Source: Adenophora triphylla var. japonica (Eukaryota; Streptophyta; Magnoliopsida; Asterales; Campanulaceae). Taken from it: DNA of 64,000 nt. A model generated the notes under the pieces. The model was not told where the DNA came from. It saw only the letters and a list, made by a program, of their open reading frames with translations, and did no database searches. Numbering within the stretch: position 1 is the first letter of the stretch; the number at the start of each line of letters is the position of its first letter. Where the stretch lies: assembly GCA_022495995.1 (NCBI GenBank), contig JAFEMH010002592.1:124001-188000 (forward strand), read 5' to 3'. The translations under genes and the position numbers were made by a program. Positions 8,056-23,000 of this stretch are shown here, piece by piece.

Positions 8056-11000
8056 CTGAGAAGGCAAAATAAGCATGCATAATTTACTAAAAAAAAAAAA
8101 AGAAAAGAGAATCATAGCAATTTTGATATTCAATAAAAAGTTAACTGATTCTTGAACTTGCCTTCATACGACTGCTTATTTTGAACACTTTGGATAAAGG
8201 TGCATTGTTTTCTCTCAGCTCTGCTACAACTAAGGATAGAGGTGAGTTTTCATTCAGTTCTGCTAGGTGCTTTTCGACAGCAACAAGAGATCTGAATCTC
8301 CGTCTAGTCCCTGGCTCATAATAATACTAAAAAGTAAAGTAAAACTGATTAGATCACCAAGTACTTCGCAAATATTTTATATGCTAAGAGAAAAGCCATG
8401 TAAACAGAGTAATGGTTGATAATACATAGATGAGAATCCAAGTTGTGTATCAGCTTACTACACTTTTTTTTTCTTTTTTTTAAATGGGCTTTTTTCATTA
8501 ATTAATGACTTAATCTATTACAAGAGTGCCACTTCAAAGTGCTAGAAATTGCATTTGGTGGGATTCGAATCTCTAACCTCTCATATGCAAAAGGACATCG
8601 AATGTTGCTTGAGCTAGAGCTCTTTGGCGTATCAGCTTACTCATTATTCTATATTGGAATATAAAATTACGAAGAGGTGATTGTAGCTATTAATCCCGAA
8701 AAAAAGAAAAAAGTAGAGAGAAAATGAAAACATGACGAGGCCAAGTGGGCTGAGCTTCGCATTTCAACCGACTGGTAGCTACAAAGGCGAGTGGTTTATG
8801 CATAGGAGACCATTTCTTTTATGTCAAAGTGATGTAGGGCTTGTCGAGGCGGCCCAAGATGGCTCGGCACTTGGCAAATCTGAAGTTTAAACAGGAACGC
8901 AAGGCTCCAGCAAACGTGCTCGGCCGAGCAAGTTCAGTGCCTCGGCCGAGGAGGACAAAGACAGAAGCTCTGTATTTTCTAAGGGTTACGCTCGGACGAG
9001 TCAGGTAAGTGCTCGAACGAGCCAAAGGTAGGTGCTCGGCCGAGCTAGATCAGTGCCTCGGCCGAGGGGTTCCTGGAAGGGTCAGCGACCGCTGTCTGGT
9101 ACCTGTTCGTGAATGGCCAAGTTTGAAGAATGTTTGTGCTGGTTCAATGTTTCACCCAAGGGACATGTTTGTTTAAATGTTTGTGATGGTTCAATATTTG
9201 TCTCTTCAAAACATTTGTAAATAGGTTTATAAATACTCTAGTCATTCATTTGTAAAAAGATAGATCAAGATATATACAATCAAATTATTGCTTTGCAATT
9301 ATTGTCCCTTTTCGGTTATTATTCTCAAAGTCTAAATAACTTTGTTGCTGAGATTTCTTTGGAAAGTCTCATTTGAGATTCATTAGGCGAATCTCTTTAA
9401 ATTATTCCGCTGCGTACACATCATTTGGTATCAGACCACGGACGATCTTTGGGGTTATCCGACGAGAAGATGGCAAACAATGGAGGAAACAACGGTGACA
9501 TCGCAGCTATTCTAGAACGTATGGCACATCAAGAACAAGCGGCCAGGGAGCGTAGCGATCGTCAACATGCGTAATCGCTGCAAAGATTGGTTCGGGATGC
9601 GGGTAGGTGGTAATGTCAATCAACAAAATCGGGCAAATCATCAGGGCACTCGTACACTTGAAGCTTATGCCTGCAATTTTCTTGCCCAATCCGCACGGGC
9701 AGATTTGGATGAATCAGTGACACAAGAAGTTGCAAGATTCATTAGTGGTTTACGGGTCGGCATTAAGACTCAAGTAGAATTATTTGCTAACCGATCTTTG
9801 AGTGAAGTTATTACTCGCGCCAAGAAGGTCGAAAGGCAACTTTTATCCAGGAAATTTTCTTCAGCACCTTCTTCGAGTTCTAAGACTCAAGAAACCGAGT
9901 CTAGTACGGTGACGGGTTCGGGGATAGCACAAGGATTGGAAACGTGTGTAAGTGAAGAGGAAGCGCAATGCCCCACCGATGTTCGTAATTCCTGCTCAAC
10001 GTAACACAACTATTCGTAACCCTTATGCTAAAGCAGTTCAGCCGACGTTGTTTTCGGTGTTTGCAACAAGGGCACATGGCTACCAATGCCCTACGAGACA
10101 AGATATCAACTTGGTAGACCGGAATGACGGAGTAGACGGTAATGACAAAGTGTGAAAAATCTTACTCTGGGGAGATGGTAGAGCAACATAACCACGAGTC
10201 TATCGTGGTACAACGACATTTGTTGACAACCCTCATGGAATTGATGATTCGGAACATCCCAATCTCTTTCGAACAAACAGAAGGTCATTAATCTTGATGC
10301 CACCGTTATTTTGGATAATGGTAGTCAGGCGACTTTAGTGGCCCATAGTTCCACGGATTCATCGACATCGAGGCGAAACAAAGGCGGACGACGTCCGACC
10401 TCGGGTTCTTCACTACGGTGCTGTGCTATTCGATATCGGGAACATTATTTGCCGCATCGTGCGTATGTCCTCCACCCGGATCACAAGCTTCGAAATACTT
10501 GCATCGAAAGGCCATCTTTCATCGCAAGCATGCACTTTGGGGATCTCGTTTACCGCGGTTTTCTTTTGTCATTCCACTCACAGAAGGACAAACCGATTTA
10601 CAGATTTTATTCTCATAGAGGTTCCGGGTTTTGTCATCGCTGCGTACGCCGTCTGTTGTGACGCATGTGGACTCCGCTAACAAGCGCCGTTATTTGATAT
10701 TCTTCGCGCGGGTCGTTTGGTGATGGTTCTTTTCTACTATGAGCAGCCTCCTTCAAGTTGTTTTGACCCGGTGGCCTTCTTCTGTTGGCATGGATTCGGG
10801 ACGAATCATTTTTAAGAGGGGGCGCATGATGTAGGCTTGCCGAGGCGGCCCAAGATGGCTCGCACTGGGCAAATCGAAGTTTAAACAGAACGCAAGGCTC
10901 CAAGAAACGTGCTCGGCCGAGCAAGTTCAGCCTCTGGCCGAGGAGGACAAAGACGAAGCTCAGATTTTCTAAGGGTTACGCTCGGACGAGTCGGGTAAGT

Positions 11001-14000
11001 GCTCGAACGAGCCAAAGGCAGTGCTCGGCCGAGCTAGATCGGTGCTCTGCCGAGGGGTTCCCGGAAGGGTCAGCGACCGCTGTCCGGTACTGTTCGTGAA
11101 TGGCCAAGTTTGAAGAATGTTTCAGGCTCGGTTCAATGTTTCACCCAAGGGACATGTTTGTTTAAATGTTTGTGATGGTTCAATATTTGTGTCTCTTCAA
11201 AACATTTGTAAATAGGTTTATAAATACTCTAGTCATTCATTTGTAAAAAGATAGATCAAGATATATACAATCAAATTATTGCTTTGCAATTATTGTCCCT
11301 TTTCGGTTATTATTCTCAAAGTCTAAATAACTTTGTTGCTGAGATTTCTTTGGAAAGTCTCATTTGAAATTCATTAGGCGAATCTCTTTAAATTATTCCG
11401 CTGCGTATACATCACAAAGTTACCTGAGAAAACTACTTTGCTTCAATGCTGTAGCTAACATATTTAGGTAACATTACATTTTTTGCTGAATAGGAAGGAC
11501 CAGATGTGGTGTATCTTGTTGGGATTGGAGTCCTAAACTACAAGGAGAAAAGGGGCCTAAGTCGGAGGAATTGCTGGATCAAGGAGGAAATTCGGGGATA
11601 ACTTTCACGCGCGCTGGCGACCGCCCATCGGGGCGGGCGACCGCCCATGAGTACAGAGGTTTTGGCTCGGGAATTTTGGCTTGGGCGACCGCCTGATGCC
11701 AGGCGTGGCGACCGCCCACGTGTCGGGTGAAAATTTCGCAGCCTTGATTTTGTTTCCTATTTTGATTAGAACTCTTCTTAAATTAGATTTAGGGTTCCTC
11801 AGATTACTATATAAACATAGATCCGGCCTAACTCATTGTAGCAACATATTAGAAGGTGTCTAATAACATATCGTCGGCAATCGCCCTGACGTAGTTCACG
11901 AGTTGGTGAATGAACCGGTAAACAACTCTTGTGTTCTTGTGTGTGATTGTTTCTTTCTTGTACGCATGGGTGTGTTGGTTTCTTTGTTTTTGATTGCACC
12001 GGGAGAGCACCAAATTCACAACAACCGGTATCGTAGCTTGTCTGGAGGATTCAAAATTTTTTCGTTAGTTGATTAATTTTGAATCGCGTTCGGGATTTTG
12101 GTGAAGCAATAAGATTGAAGAACCATATCGAGAAATTCAACGGTGCGAATTTCACGTTTTGGAAGACAAGGATCAAGACTACCTTTATCAGAAGGATCTT
12201 CATGGACCCTCAAGGCGAAGCCCGAAGACATGTCACAAGGAGATCGGGAGACGTTGGATCGGAAGGCGTTAGAGCGGTAAGGAGTGCCCTAACCGACAAC
12301 GCTGCACGGAACGCCATGGAGGCCAAGACAACGCGGAGTTGCTACAAACGCCGTCTGACATGTATGAGAAGCCGTCGAATATCAATAAGGTGCATTTGAT
12401 AAAGAGGTTTCGCGAACGCGAAGACGTCGCAGGGGCGACAGCCGGCAAGTCATATCGGCAATTTCAAAGGTAATGCGGACCAATTGAAAAGCGTTGATAT
12501 TACTTTCTCCGATGAAGTGCTAGCTTGTTTTCTTCTAAAATCATCGCTCGATAGTTGGGAGGTTACCGTCACAACGATAAGTACGTCGAAACAAAGATTG
12601 GCATATACGGAGGTTAGAGATCTCGTCCCGCAAGAGGAGTTGCGAAGGAAGGAGAAAAGGGGAGAATCGTCCGTAGATGGGGCCGCACTTAAAGTGGAGA
12701 GAAAAGGGGCGGACCTGGGGAAAAAGGTCGAAGTGCTACAATCATGTGGTGAATTGGGGCACGTCGGTTATGACCGTCCGGGAAAAGGTGGTGGTGCGCG
12801 CGTGGTGGATGATGGTGGTGATGTATTAATCCTGGGGAGGAGCGGTCGGGTGAAGATTGGGTGTTGGATTCCTGGAGCTTCTTGTCATGCTAGTGGGGAT
12901 GCGGAATCAATGAGGCGTTACAAACCGGAGATTTTGGGGTTCTCTATCTTGGTGACGGTCAACCATCAAGATCAAAGGTAAGGGGGATGTAATGATGAAG
13001 ACACCTAACGGGCCGTTTTACAACTACACGACGTGATGCATGTTCGGATTCGAGGAGGAGGGTGATTTCGTAGGACAACTCGATAGTGAAGGATACGGTG
13101 TTTCTTTCATCGCGGGTCTTGGGAAGTCACAAAAGTGGGCTAAGGTGTTGGCTCGTGGGGTTAAGGGGAAGATGTCAGATTCTACCTACAATGTCGATGT
13201 TCGTTCCGGTGGGAGCAAGAGGCTTAAGAACCGGCCTGTTGGTGTAAAAAGGGGAGACATCAAGAAACGGTATGTTGGGAGGACTCAAAGTTGATCAACG
13301 TGGGCGTGGAAGTCCAAGTGGCCCTAACAGAGAGCGGATTTAGACCAAAAGCGTCGATGCAAGAAACAAGGTGTGTCCAAGTTTCAAGGGGAGGCATCAT
13401 GCGAGGAAGGCGGGTCTCGGGAGGAGAAGGCGAAGTTAGACTTGCGGGGAGAAATCAAGGTAGAAGCTGATTTGGGGAGGCAAGAACGATCTAACACGGA
13501 GAGGTTGAAACGTCGCTTGGTTTCAACTCGCCTTAGTACTTGAGGAGAGGTGAGGTATGTTGGTGTAATGCCCTAGGCTTTAGTTATGTTTAACTGAAAA
13601 ACCGTTATGTATCATCTTTATCGTTTATGTTTATTATTTGATTATTATATAGTTTGCATATTTATTGTAATAATCTCCGTCCCCGATTATTAAGAGAATA
13701 ATTAGTATAATTGTCAATGGATAATCATGTGATGATTATATGCATAAGAGATGCACATTGAAATTACGGGTACTTGTTAGAGAACAAGTATCGGACATGA
13801 CCCGCATGAGATTTATGTCATGGTCAAATGTCATACTTAAATCTCATACGGTTACTTCATTTATTTCCTAGACCTAAGATTATCGTAACCTTACATATGA
13901 TGAAAGTCATGTTTGATTTTAGTCAAACGATATCTTAACACGATATCTATAAAGACTATCATTGGCATGATCGGATTCATGTTGGGAAGGATGATAAGTC

Positions 14001-17000
14001 AAGAAGGAATTTGTCCCTCTAAGAGAGATGTTATGCTTGGGCCCTCGATGAGTGATAATGATGAAAGTGTATGGCCGTACCCCAATATGATTGGAATTAT
14101 CATTATACTCAAGAATCGAGAAAGCATTGAACAATAACAAGTTGACAAGGACCATGACTTGTGTTCAAATATAACATCGTGAGACAAAGGGATAAATGGA
14201 AGTACACCATCGGGAAACGTGAACTCTTACGTTGCATTATTTGGGTAGACATAATGGCTTGCTAGAGTCCGCTTATGTCTTATGAGGTTCGATATGATCG
14301 AACTCATTGCCAACATAATGTAATCCTATTGGGTCACACACAACTAGAATGAATTGGTTAAACCGGAGGAAGAATAGTTGAGAGTTTACAGATCACGGCT
14401 ATATATACCGCGCGACATATTAAGCCAACGGCTTAATATACCGCGCGACATAATAGGCCGATGCAGCGGTTTGGCTTGACTGTCTCTCCTAATACGATTA
14501 GGAGAGGTATTCCTACTATTGTAGTATAAATACAAGGGTTCTGTCAGACCTAAAAGGTCAGCCAAAATTTTAAAAGCAAAATTCACAATCAAATTCTCTC
14601 AATATTCTTCAAGGTTTAGATCTAGCAATCAACAAGAAATTGTTCTTGGATTCATTCAAAGGTGTGGATACCGAAAGAGGGTCTTCGCTCGTTCATCGAT
14701 CAAGGCCTAGAGTTCAAGCAAGTTGAAGAACGAAGTTTGTGATTCGATATCACATAATCAAATCGTTCGATAGCTCAAGACCGGAAAGCGTTCCAAGGTT
14801 GGTTTAATTCTATCTCATAGGTATTCAAATTAATTGTATAGAACGGATCCTAGGGCTTCTTGGGTTTTATGTTTTTAATGCTTAATTCCGCTGCGCATGG
14901 ACCCGTAAAACCCAACAAAGCCGTATCGAGCCCCGTTCGTATGGTTAAGTTTGAATTAACATTCTAGATATAAGATATAAATTGTTTATATGCTTATTGC
15001 ATGTTTTGTATGCGATAGAATTTTAATTGTTTATGTGAAACAATGTGAAAATCGTTTTCGGAATATCTTGAATTAAATCAGAAAAGGGATGTTTTATGTG
15101 ATTTAATTACATGTAATCTGTATTGGTTCGAACTGAAATCCCGTTACTTAGGCCGCTTATGTCGCGCGACATGTTGAGCCATGAGGAGTTCAGTTAATCG
15201 GCTGTTAGGTCGCGCGACATATCAAGCCTCCGGGCCGATGTCAGTTGTCACGCGACATAACAAGCCAAAACTGGCGTAACTGTTTGTTCAAATTTTCTCG
15301 CTATTCTATGATTGTGTTTGTACAATCCGATATGTTGATATGAAAATCTGGATGTTATAAAATTGAGTTTATAAGTCCGCGATAGATTGATTCATTGATA
15401 TACATGATTAATTGATTAAAATCTGATTTTAATAATTATCGCAATGTATATGAAAATCCTGGATGTTATAAAATTGAGTTTATAAGTCCGCGATAGATTG
15501 ATTCATTGATATACATGATTAATTGATTAAAATGTGATTTTAATAATTATTGCAATGTATATGAAAACTGGATGTTATAAAATTGAGTTTATAAGTCCAT
15601 GCTAGATTGATTCATTGATATGCATGATTAATTGATTAAAATATGATTTTAATAATTATCGCGATGCATGAATTATTTGTTCTTAAGTGTTAAGAATTTT
15701 ATTAGATGTTTAGTTGAAACATTGAATTGTGATTTCCTAAAATGTTTAGTTGAAACATTGCATTATAGTTTCCTAATATGTTTAGATTTAGACATTGTAA
15801 ATTTTGGATTTTATGATTGTTTATGGAAACAAGTCATAATTACGCGAAATTTTAAAAGGAAACTAATTGTTTATAAAAGGTAGTGATTATGTTGCCAAAT
15901 CGTAGTTGATTTCTAATTGTGCATGACTAGGAGAGTTCTGTCTAAGGAAGAGTTGGTACTTAAGTAGTCCTTGTGGCTCACCTATCTTCCTGGGAACTTA
16001 CCCGGTGCATGATTATGACTATCTTTGCTGATATGCTTATAATCTACCTTAAAGAACCTTCATTTAACTTTTAAGTTCTTTATGCCAATCCATGATTTAA
16101 ACACTTGAGACCACTCGGATAGTTTTGGGTGGGCTTGCCATAGCAAGGTGCTTTGATTCTATTCCGTTTTGCGAGCAAGATGAGGAAATGGTGGTTCCTA
16201 TACGTTTAAAATGGATGAACTTAATTGGGTTATCAAAATGGTTTTGGACCCAAGGCATAAGATGAGATTAAAATATGCTTAGACATATGATGTCTTAAAT
16301 AAATCTCATAAAAGATCCTAAGAGTCATATATGATATGATTGATGTTTTCTACCTAATTAGTTTGATCTTGAGCGGTGCGCCATAGCGTACTTGAGATCA
16401 AATTAAAGATGGATCTTAGTCCTAAGAGTCATATACGATATGATTGATGTTTTTCTACCTAATTAGTTTAATCTTGAGCGGTGCGCCATAGCGTACTTGA
16501 GATTAAATTAAAGTTGGATCTTAGCCCGTTAAATGCATATTATGCTTAATAGCATTGGAAGGTGTATGATTTAGTGGGAGTATTTGTAAAATACATTATT
16601 TGCTCTTAAATGATAAATGTGTTGATATTGATATGTGTTCATATAATTTGTATATTTTGTTGTAGAAATAGCATTACATAATGATAATTGCGATTCGTCC
16701 TTATGAAGGACAAAGTTCGAAAGGAACAATACATAATGTGTATGTTCTTCGACGAATCCGTTCCTACTAAACCCATCAGAAATGTTGCGAAAGGGCAAAT
16801 AAGGAAGCAACATTAGAAACATAGCGATGATTCCGACAATATTGCTTGCCTTGCATTTGCCACCACGGTTGAAGGCTCTTATGAAGAACCTTGGGCACAT
16901 GATAACTAATCTTTTGTTCTAGCATAACGCAAATGGGGAAATGTTCCAAGTGCGAAGCTAGGCAAAAGATATATATGTTGTCATGTGAAGGCTCTTTATT

Positions 17001-20000
17001 CATATGATGAAAGAAAGGAGCAATCCGCAAATTGTGTTAATGGTTTACACAATAAAAGGGTTCATAAAGGAAGGAAAAAGTAGGTAAAGCAAAGGTTGCC
17101 AAACCTAGGACAAAAGTTGTCAAAGCCGAAGAGGCTAAACCCAAATTGTCTCAAAAGGATGCAGTTTGCTACCAATGCAATAAGATTGGTCATTAGAAGC
17201 AAAGATGCTAGGCTTATTAGGAAGGCCTAAAAGGTGAAGAAGGGCAATATGATTGCTACTACTTCAAGTATCTATATGATAGATATTTTCCTTTCGACTT
17301 CTTGTTCTTGGGTATATGACACCGGATTGGATCTCACATTTGTTTAAATGTGCAAGGAACAAAGAATAGAAAGCTACTCAAATAAGGTAAATTAAACCTA
17401 AGCATGGGAATGGAGCAAGAGTTGCAACATTAGCCATAAGGGACTTATGAAGTCACTTTGCCTTGTGAAGTAGTACTTGTTTTGAACAAATATGACTACG
17501 TTCCGGATTTGAGTAGGAGTATTATTTATGTTTCTTAAATGGATGATGAAGGATATAATTTTCTTATTTTCAATAAGAAGTTTTATATTTATTTAATAAT
17601 ATGCCTTATTGTAATGCATATGTCATTAAATAATCTTCATATCCTTGAAGATGAGAAACAAAATAATATTGAAGATATCTATGACATAAATGGGAAATCT
17701 AAACCGAACAATATGAACAAAGCGTTTATATGGCATTGCCGGCTTGGTCAAATAAATAAGAAACATATATCTAAACTCCATTAACATGGACTTTTAGACT
17801 CATATGACCATGAATCATTTGAGGAATGTGGATCTTATTTATTGGGATTATCGACCAAACCACCCTACACTAAAGTAGTGGGAGGACTAGTGACTTATTG
17901 GTCATTATACATGAGATGTATGTGGACTATTAAGTAGCATTGCTAGGGGAAGACTTCGGTATTTCATCATATTTCACTAAAGACTTATCTAGATATGACT
18001 ATGTCTATCTGATGAAGTCCGAAGGTGAATCGTTTGAGATGTTTTGAACATTTCAAAGATGAAGTACAAAACAACTTGGTAAAACTGTTAAGTACTTCGA
18101 TTAGATCGAGGTGATGAATATTTGAGCCAAGAGTTTGACAATCATCTCAAAACTATGAAATCGTTTCAAAGTTGACTCCAACCGGAACACCACATTGTAT
18201 GGTGTGTCTGAAAGGAGGAATTGAACCTTGTAGGACATGGTTCGTTCGATGATGTGTCAATCAGACTTTCCTATTTCCTATTTCCTTTTGAGGATATGCA
18301 TTAGAAATAATGCGGTTACGCTGAATCGAGTCCCTACTAAATCGGTTCCTAAGGCCCCACATGAGATGTGGCATGGAAGAAAACTTAGTTTGTCTTTCAT
18401 GAAGATTTGGGGTTGCGAATCTTATGTAAAGAGACTTGTCTCTTATAAGTTAGCACCAAATTTGACAAAGTTAATTTTGGAAATTAATCTTACAACCGCA
18501 AAGAGAACAAAACGTTTGTTGCTCTACACGATTTGTTTCTTGAGAAATAGTTTCTCAATAAAGAATCTAGTGGGAGTAAAATTAATCTTGAAAGAAGTTG
18601 AACCCGAAAATAATATGGAACCAAGAGTAGAGACAACCAAGTTCACAAAGGAGTTGTGAAACCGGTTCAAGATGCACAAGTCCATCGTGAATTGGATAGG
18701 TTACGATCCGAACTCAAGAAATAGTGATTTCTCGTTGCGGAAAGTGATGAAGTGGAAGTCATTGAGAATGACGATCCTACTTGCTATCAAGAAGCGATGT
18801 CCTCTCCTAATTTGGATAAATGGTTAGGAACCATGGAATCCAAATTACAATCCATGTTTAACAATCAAGTTTGGAACTTGATTGGGCTACCTAAAAGTGT
18901 AAAAACTAAAGGGCGCGAAGTAGGTCTTCAAAGACCAACATGGATGTGAAGGTGTATACTTTCATGACTAAGGACTGTAACAAAGGGATTTAGGCAAATT
19001 CATAGTATTGACTATGTTAAAACCTTTTTCGCCGATTCTGATGTCGAAGTCCTGTTAGAATTTCAATTGCCATTATCACATATTGTGACTATGTGATATG
19101 ACAAATGGATGTCAAACGACTTTCTTTAAATGGAAAGATTATTAAGGATGTGTATACTACACAACCCGAATAGTTTGACGATCCAAGAAACTCTAATAGA
19201 GTATGCATGTTGCAAAGATCCATGAGATGGGTTGAAGCAAGCTTAAAGGAATTGGAATCTTCGTTTTGATGAATTGGTCAAAGAGTTTGACTTTATCAAG
19301 TACGAAGACGAACCTCGTATGCATGAAATTCAGTGGGAGCATGGTATTATTTCTATTGTTTATTACAATGATATCTTACTCATTGGAAAACAAGTTCCGA
19401 CACTTAAGACTGTTAAGTCTTGGTCAAGGAAAGGTTTCTCAATGAAAGATATGGGTAAAGCCGCTTACATCCTTGGCATCAAGATCTATAAAGATAGATC
19501 TAGAAGGATAAATTGGTTTGAGTCAAAGTGTTCACATTGTGAGGTTCTTAGAAGAGTCTAAGAAAAGTGGCTTGTCGATGGGTCATGGTATTTTCTCTTA
19601 AGCAATACTCATTGTCTTATGACAATTGATGGCAAAAGGGAATGAATGAAGTTCCATATGCTTCGGCATTTGGATGCCGTCATGTATGCCATAATTTGTA
19701 CTAGACCCAACGTCTCATATGCTTTGAGCATGATGAGTCGATACCAATCTGATCCTGTGATGAGAACCATTGGATGGCAGTCAAGATGATCCTTAAGTAC
19801 TTAAGAAGAACTAAGGATACGTTCTTGGGATTTGAAAGATTGGAAGTTAATCTTGTTGTAAGGGTTACATAGGTGCTAGCTTCCAAACTAACAAAGTTAT
19901 TTTAAAATCGCAATTAGGATTTGTGTTTGTGCTTATTAGAGGTGCGGTTTTGATTGGAAGAGTTCCAAGCGAGAAATTGTAGCCGATTCTACTACTAAGG

Positions 20001-23000
20001 CCATTCTTTAGCAACATATGATGTAGCTGAAAAGAGGCGATTTGGATCAAAAGTTCATTTAGTATTTTGGAAATACTTGAAGTGTTTTTCCAAGTATCAC
20101 TAATCCGTGGAACTTTGTTGCGGATAATTTATGGTGTCATTTGTGCAAACAATGGAACCAAAAATCACAACGGTGATCCAAACACTCACTTCAGACGTTC
20201 TTCGAGGAATTCATAAAGAATGAGAAGACGTTAAGATATAAAATATACAAGTATCAACCGATGATGACATAAGGGATTCACTTACAAAGACCTTGCATGG
20301 CGAAGCATGATGGGCGTGTTAGATCCATGAGTATTCGATACATAAATGGAGCCTAGTGCGAGTGGGAGGCTGTTGGTGTAATGCCCTAGGCTTTAGTTAT
20401 GTTTAAACGAAAAACCGTTATGTATCATCTTTATCGTTTATGTTTATTATTTGATTATTATATAGTTTGCATATTTATTGTAATAATCTCCGTCCACGAT
20501 TATTAAGAGAATAATTAGTATAATTGTCGATGGATAATCATGTGATGATTATATGCATAAGAGATGCACATTGAAATTATGGGTACTTGTTAGAGAACAA
20601 GTATTTGGACATGACCCGCATGAGATTTATGTCATGGTCGAATGTCATACTTAAATCTCATACGGATTTACTTCATTTATTTCTAGACCTAAGATTATCG
20701 TAACCTTACATATGATGAAAGTCATGTTTGATTTTAGTCAAACGATATCTTAACACGATATCTATAAAGACTATCGTGGCATGATCGGATTCATGTTGGG
20801 AAGGATGATAAGTCAAGAAGGAATTTGTCCCTCGGAAGAGAGATGTTATGCTTGGGCCCTCGATGAGTGATAATGATGAAAGTGTATGGCCGTACCCCGA
20901 TATGATTGGAATTATCATTATACTCAAGAATCGAGAAAGCATTGAACAATAACAAGTTGTGAGGACCATGACTTGTGTTCAAATATAACATCGTGAGAGA
21001 CCGAAAGGGATAAATGGAAGTACACCATTGGAAACGTGAACTCTTACGTTGCATTATTTGGGTAGACATAATGGCTTGCTAGAGTCCGCTTATGTCTTAT
21101 GAGGTTCGATATGATCGAACTTCATTGCAACATAATGTAATCCTATTGGGTCACACCTTGTGACTAGAATGAATTGGTTAACCGGAGGAAGAATAGTTGA
21201 GAGTTTTACGTATCGGCTATATATACCGCGCGACATATTAAGCCAATGGCTTAATATACCGCGCTATTGACATAATAGGCCGATGCAGCGGTTTGGCTTG
21301 ACTGTCTCTCCTAATACGATTAGGAGAGGTATTCCTACTATTGTAGTATAAATACAGGTTACATCGGACACTAAAAGGTCGGCAAAATTTTAAAAGCAAA
21401 ATTCACAATCAAATTCTCTCAATATTCTTCAAGGTTTAGATCTAGCAATCAACAAGAAATTGTTCTTGGATTCATTGAAAGGTGTGGATACCGAAAGAGG
21501 GTCTTCGCTCGTTCATCGATCGAGGCACAGAGTTCAAGCAAGTTGAAGAACGAAGTTTGTGATTCGATATCACATAATCAAATCGTTCGATAGCTCAAGA
21601 CCGGAAAGCGTTCCAAGGTTGGTTTAATTCTATCTCATAGGTATTCAAATTAATTGTATAGAACGGATCTAGGGCTTCTTGGGTTTTATGTTTTTAATGC
21701 TTAATTCCGCTGCGCGTGGACCCGTAAAACCCAGCGGTGGTATCGAGCCCCGTTCGTATGGTTAAGTTTGAATTAACATGCTAGATTTAAGATATAAATT
21801 GTTTATATGCTTATTGCATGTTTTGTATGCGATAGAATTTTTAATTGTTTATGTGAAACAATGTGAAAATCGTTTTCGAATATCTTTGAATTAAATCAGC
21901 AAAGGGATGTTTTATGTGATTTAATTACATGTAATCTGTATTGGTTCGAATAAATCCTGTTACTTGGCCAGCTTATGTCGCGCGACATGTTGAGCACGTA
22001 GGGAGTTCGGAGTTAATGCGCTGTTAGGTCGCGCGACATATCGAAGCCTCGGCGATGTTGTCACGCGACATAACAAGCCAAAAGCGGCGAGAATCTGTTT
22101 GTTCAAATTTTTACGCTATTACATGATTGTGTTTACAATCCGATATGTTGATATGAAAATCTGGATGTTATAAAATTGAGTTTATAAGTCCGCGATAGAT
22201 TGATTCGTTGATATACATGATTAATTGATTAAAATCGATTTTAATAATTATTGCAATGTATATGAAAATGGATGTTATAAAATTGAGTTTATAAGTCCGC
22301 GATAGATTGATTCATTGATATACATGATTAATTGATTAAAATGTGATTTTAATAATTATTGCAATGTATATGAAAATGCGGATGTTATAAAATTGAGTTT
22401 ATAAGTCCATTGCTAGATTGATTCATTGATATGTATGATTAATTGATTAAAATATGATTTTAATAATTATCGCGATGCATGAATTATTTGTTCTTAAGTG
22501 TTAAGAATTTTATTAGATGTTTAGTTGAAACATTGAATTGTGATTTCCTAAAATGTTTAGTTGAAACATTGCATTATAGTTTCCTAATATGTTTAGATTT
22601 AGACATTGTAAATTTTGGATTTTATGATTGTTTATGGAAACAAGTCATAATTACGCGAAATTTTAAAAGGAAACTAATTGTTTATAAAAGGTAGTGATTA
22701 TGTTGCCAAATCGAGTTGATTTCTAATTGTGCATGACTAGGAGAGTTACGTCTAAGGAAGAGTTGGTACTTAAGTAGTCCTTGTGGCTCACCTATCTTCT
22801 GGGAACTTACAGTGCATGATTATGACTATCTTTTGATATGCTTATAATCTACCTTAAAGAACCTTCATTTAACTTTTAAGTTCTTTATGCCAATCCATGA
22901 TTTAAACACTTGAGACCACTCGGATAGTTTTGGGTGGGCTTGCCATAGCAAGGTGCTTTGATTCTATTCCGTTTGCGAGCAAGATGAGGAAATGGTGGTT

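Larger units (their letters stand above)
8830..11414 (+). mobile_element. Ty3/gypsy deletion derivative with two LTRs, TSD CAAAG
   Basis: Two direct repeats, 8830-9423 and 10827-11414, begin TGATGT and end ACATCA and are flanked by CAAAG (8825-8829, 11415-11419). The interior is only 1.4 kb. It has a primer-binding site TGGTATCAGACC, gag remnants and a purine tract just before the second LTR. RT, RNase H and integrase are missing. It lies in MBD intron 4, antisense to the gene. Confidence 0.9.
14918..20370 (+). pseudogene. Angela-like internal region, copy 1 (gag-pol, decayed)
   Basis: The order is primer-binding-like CGTATCGAGCC, a long leader with repeats (15150-16530), a gag end with a zinc knuckle (CYQCNKIGH, then a stop, KQRC) at 17164-17208, protease (VYDTGLDLTF region near 17310), pre-integrase 17539-17784, integrase 18237-18659, RT 18752-19561 and RNase H about 19620-20340. 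The purine tract AGTGGGAGGC (20361-20370) precedes LTR 2. Numerous stops and small frame shifts make it non-coding. Confidence 0.8.

Noticed and set aside
15668..15883. Identical 71-residue frame at 15668-15883 and 22479-22694, seeming like a conserved small protein
   Set aside because: The identity is explained by the tandem duplication of the whole element, and the frame lies in the untranslated leader without a recognisable motif.
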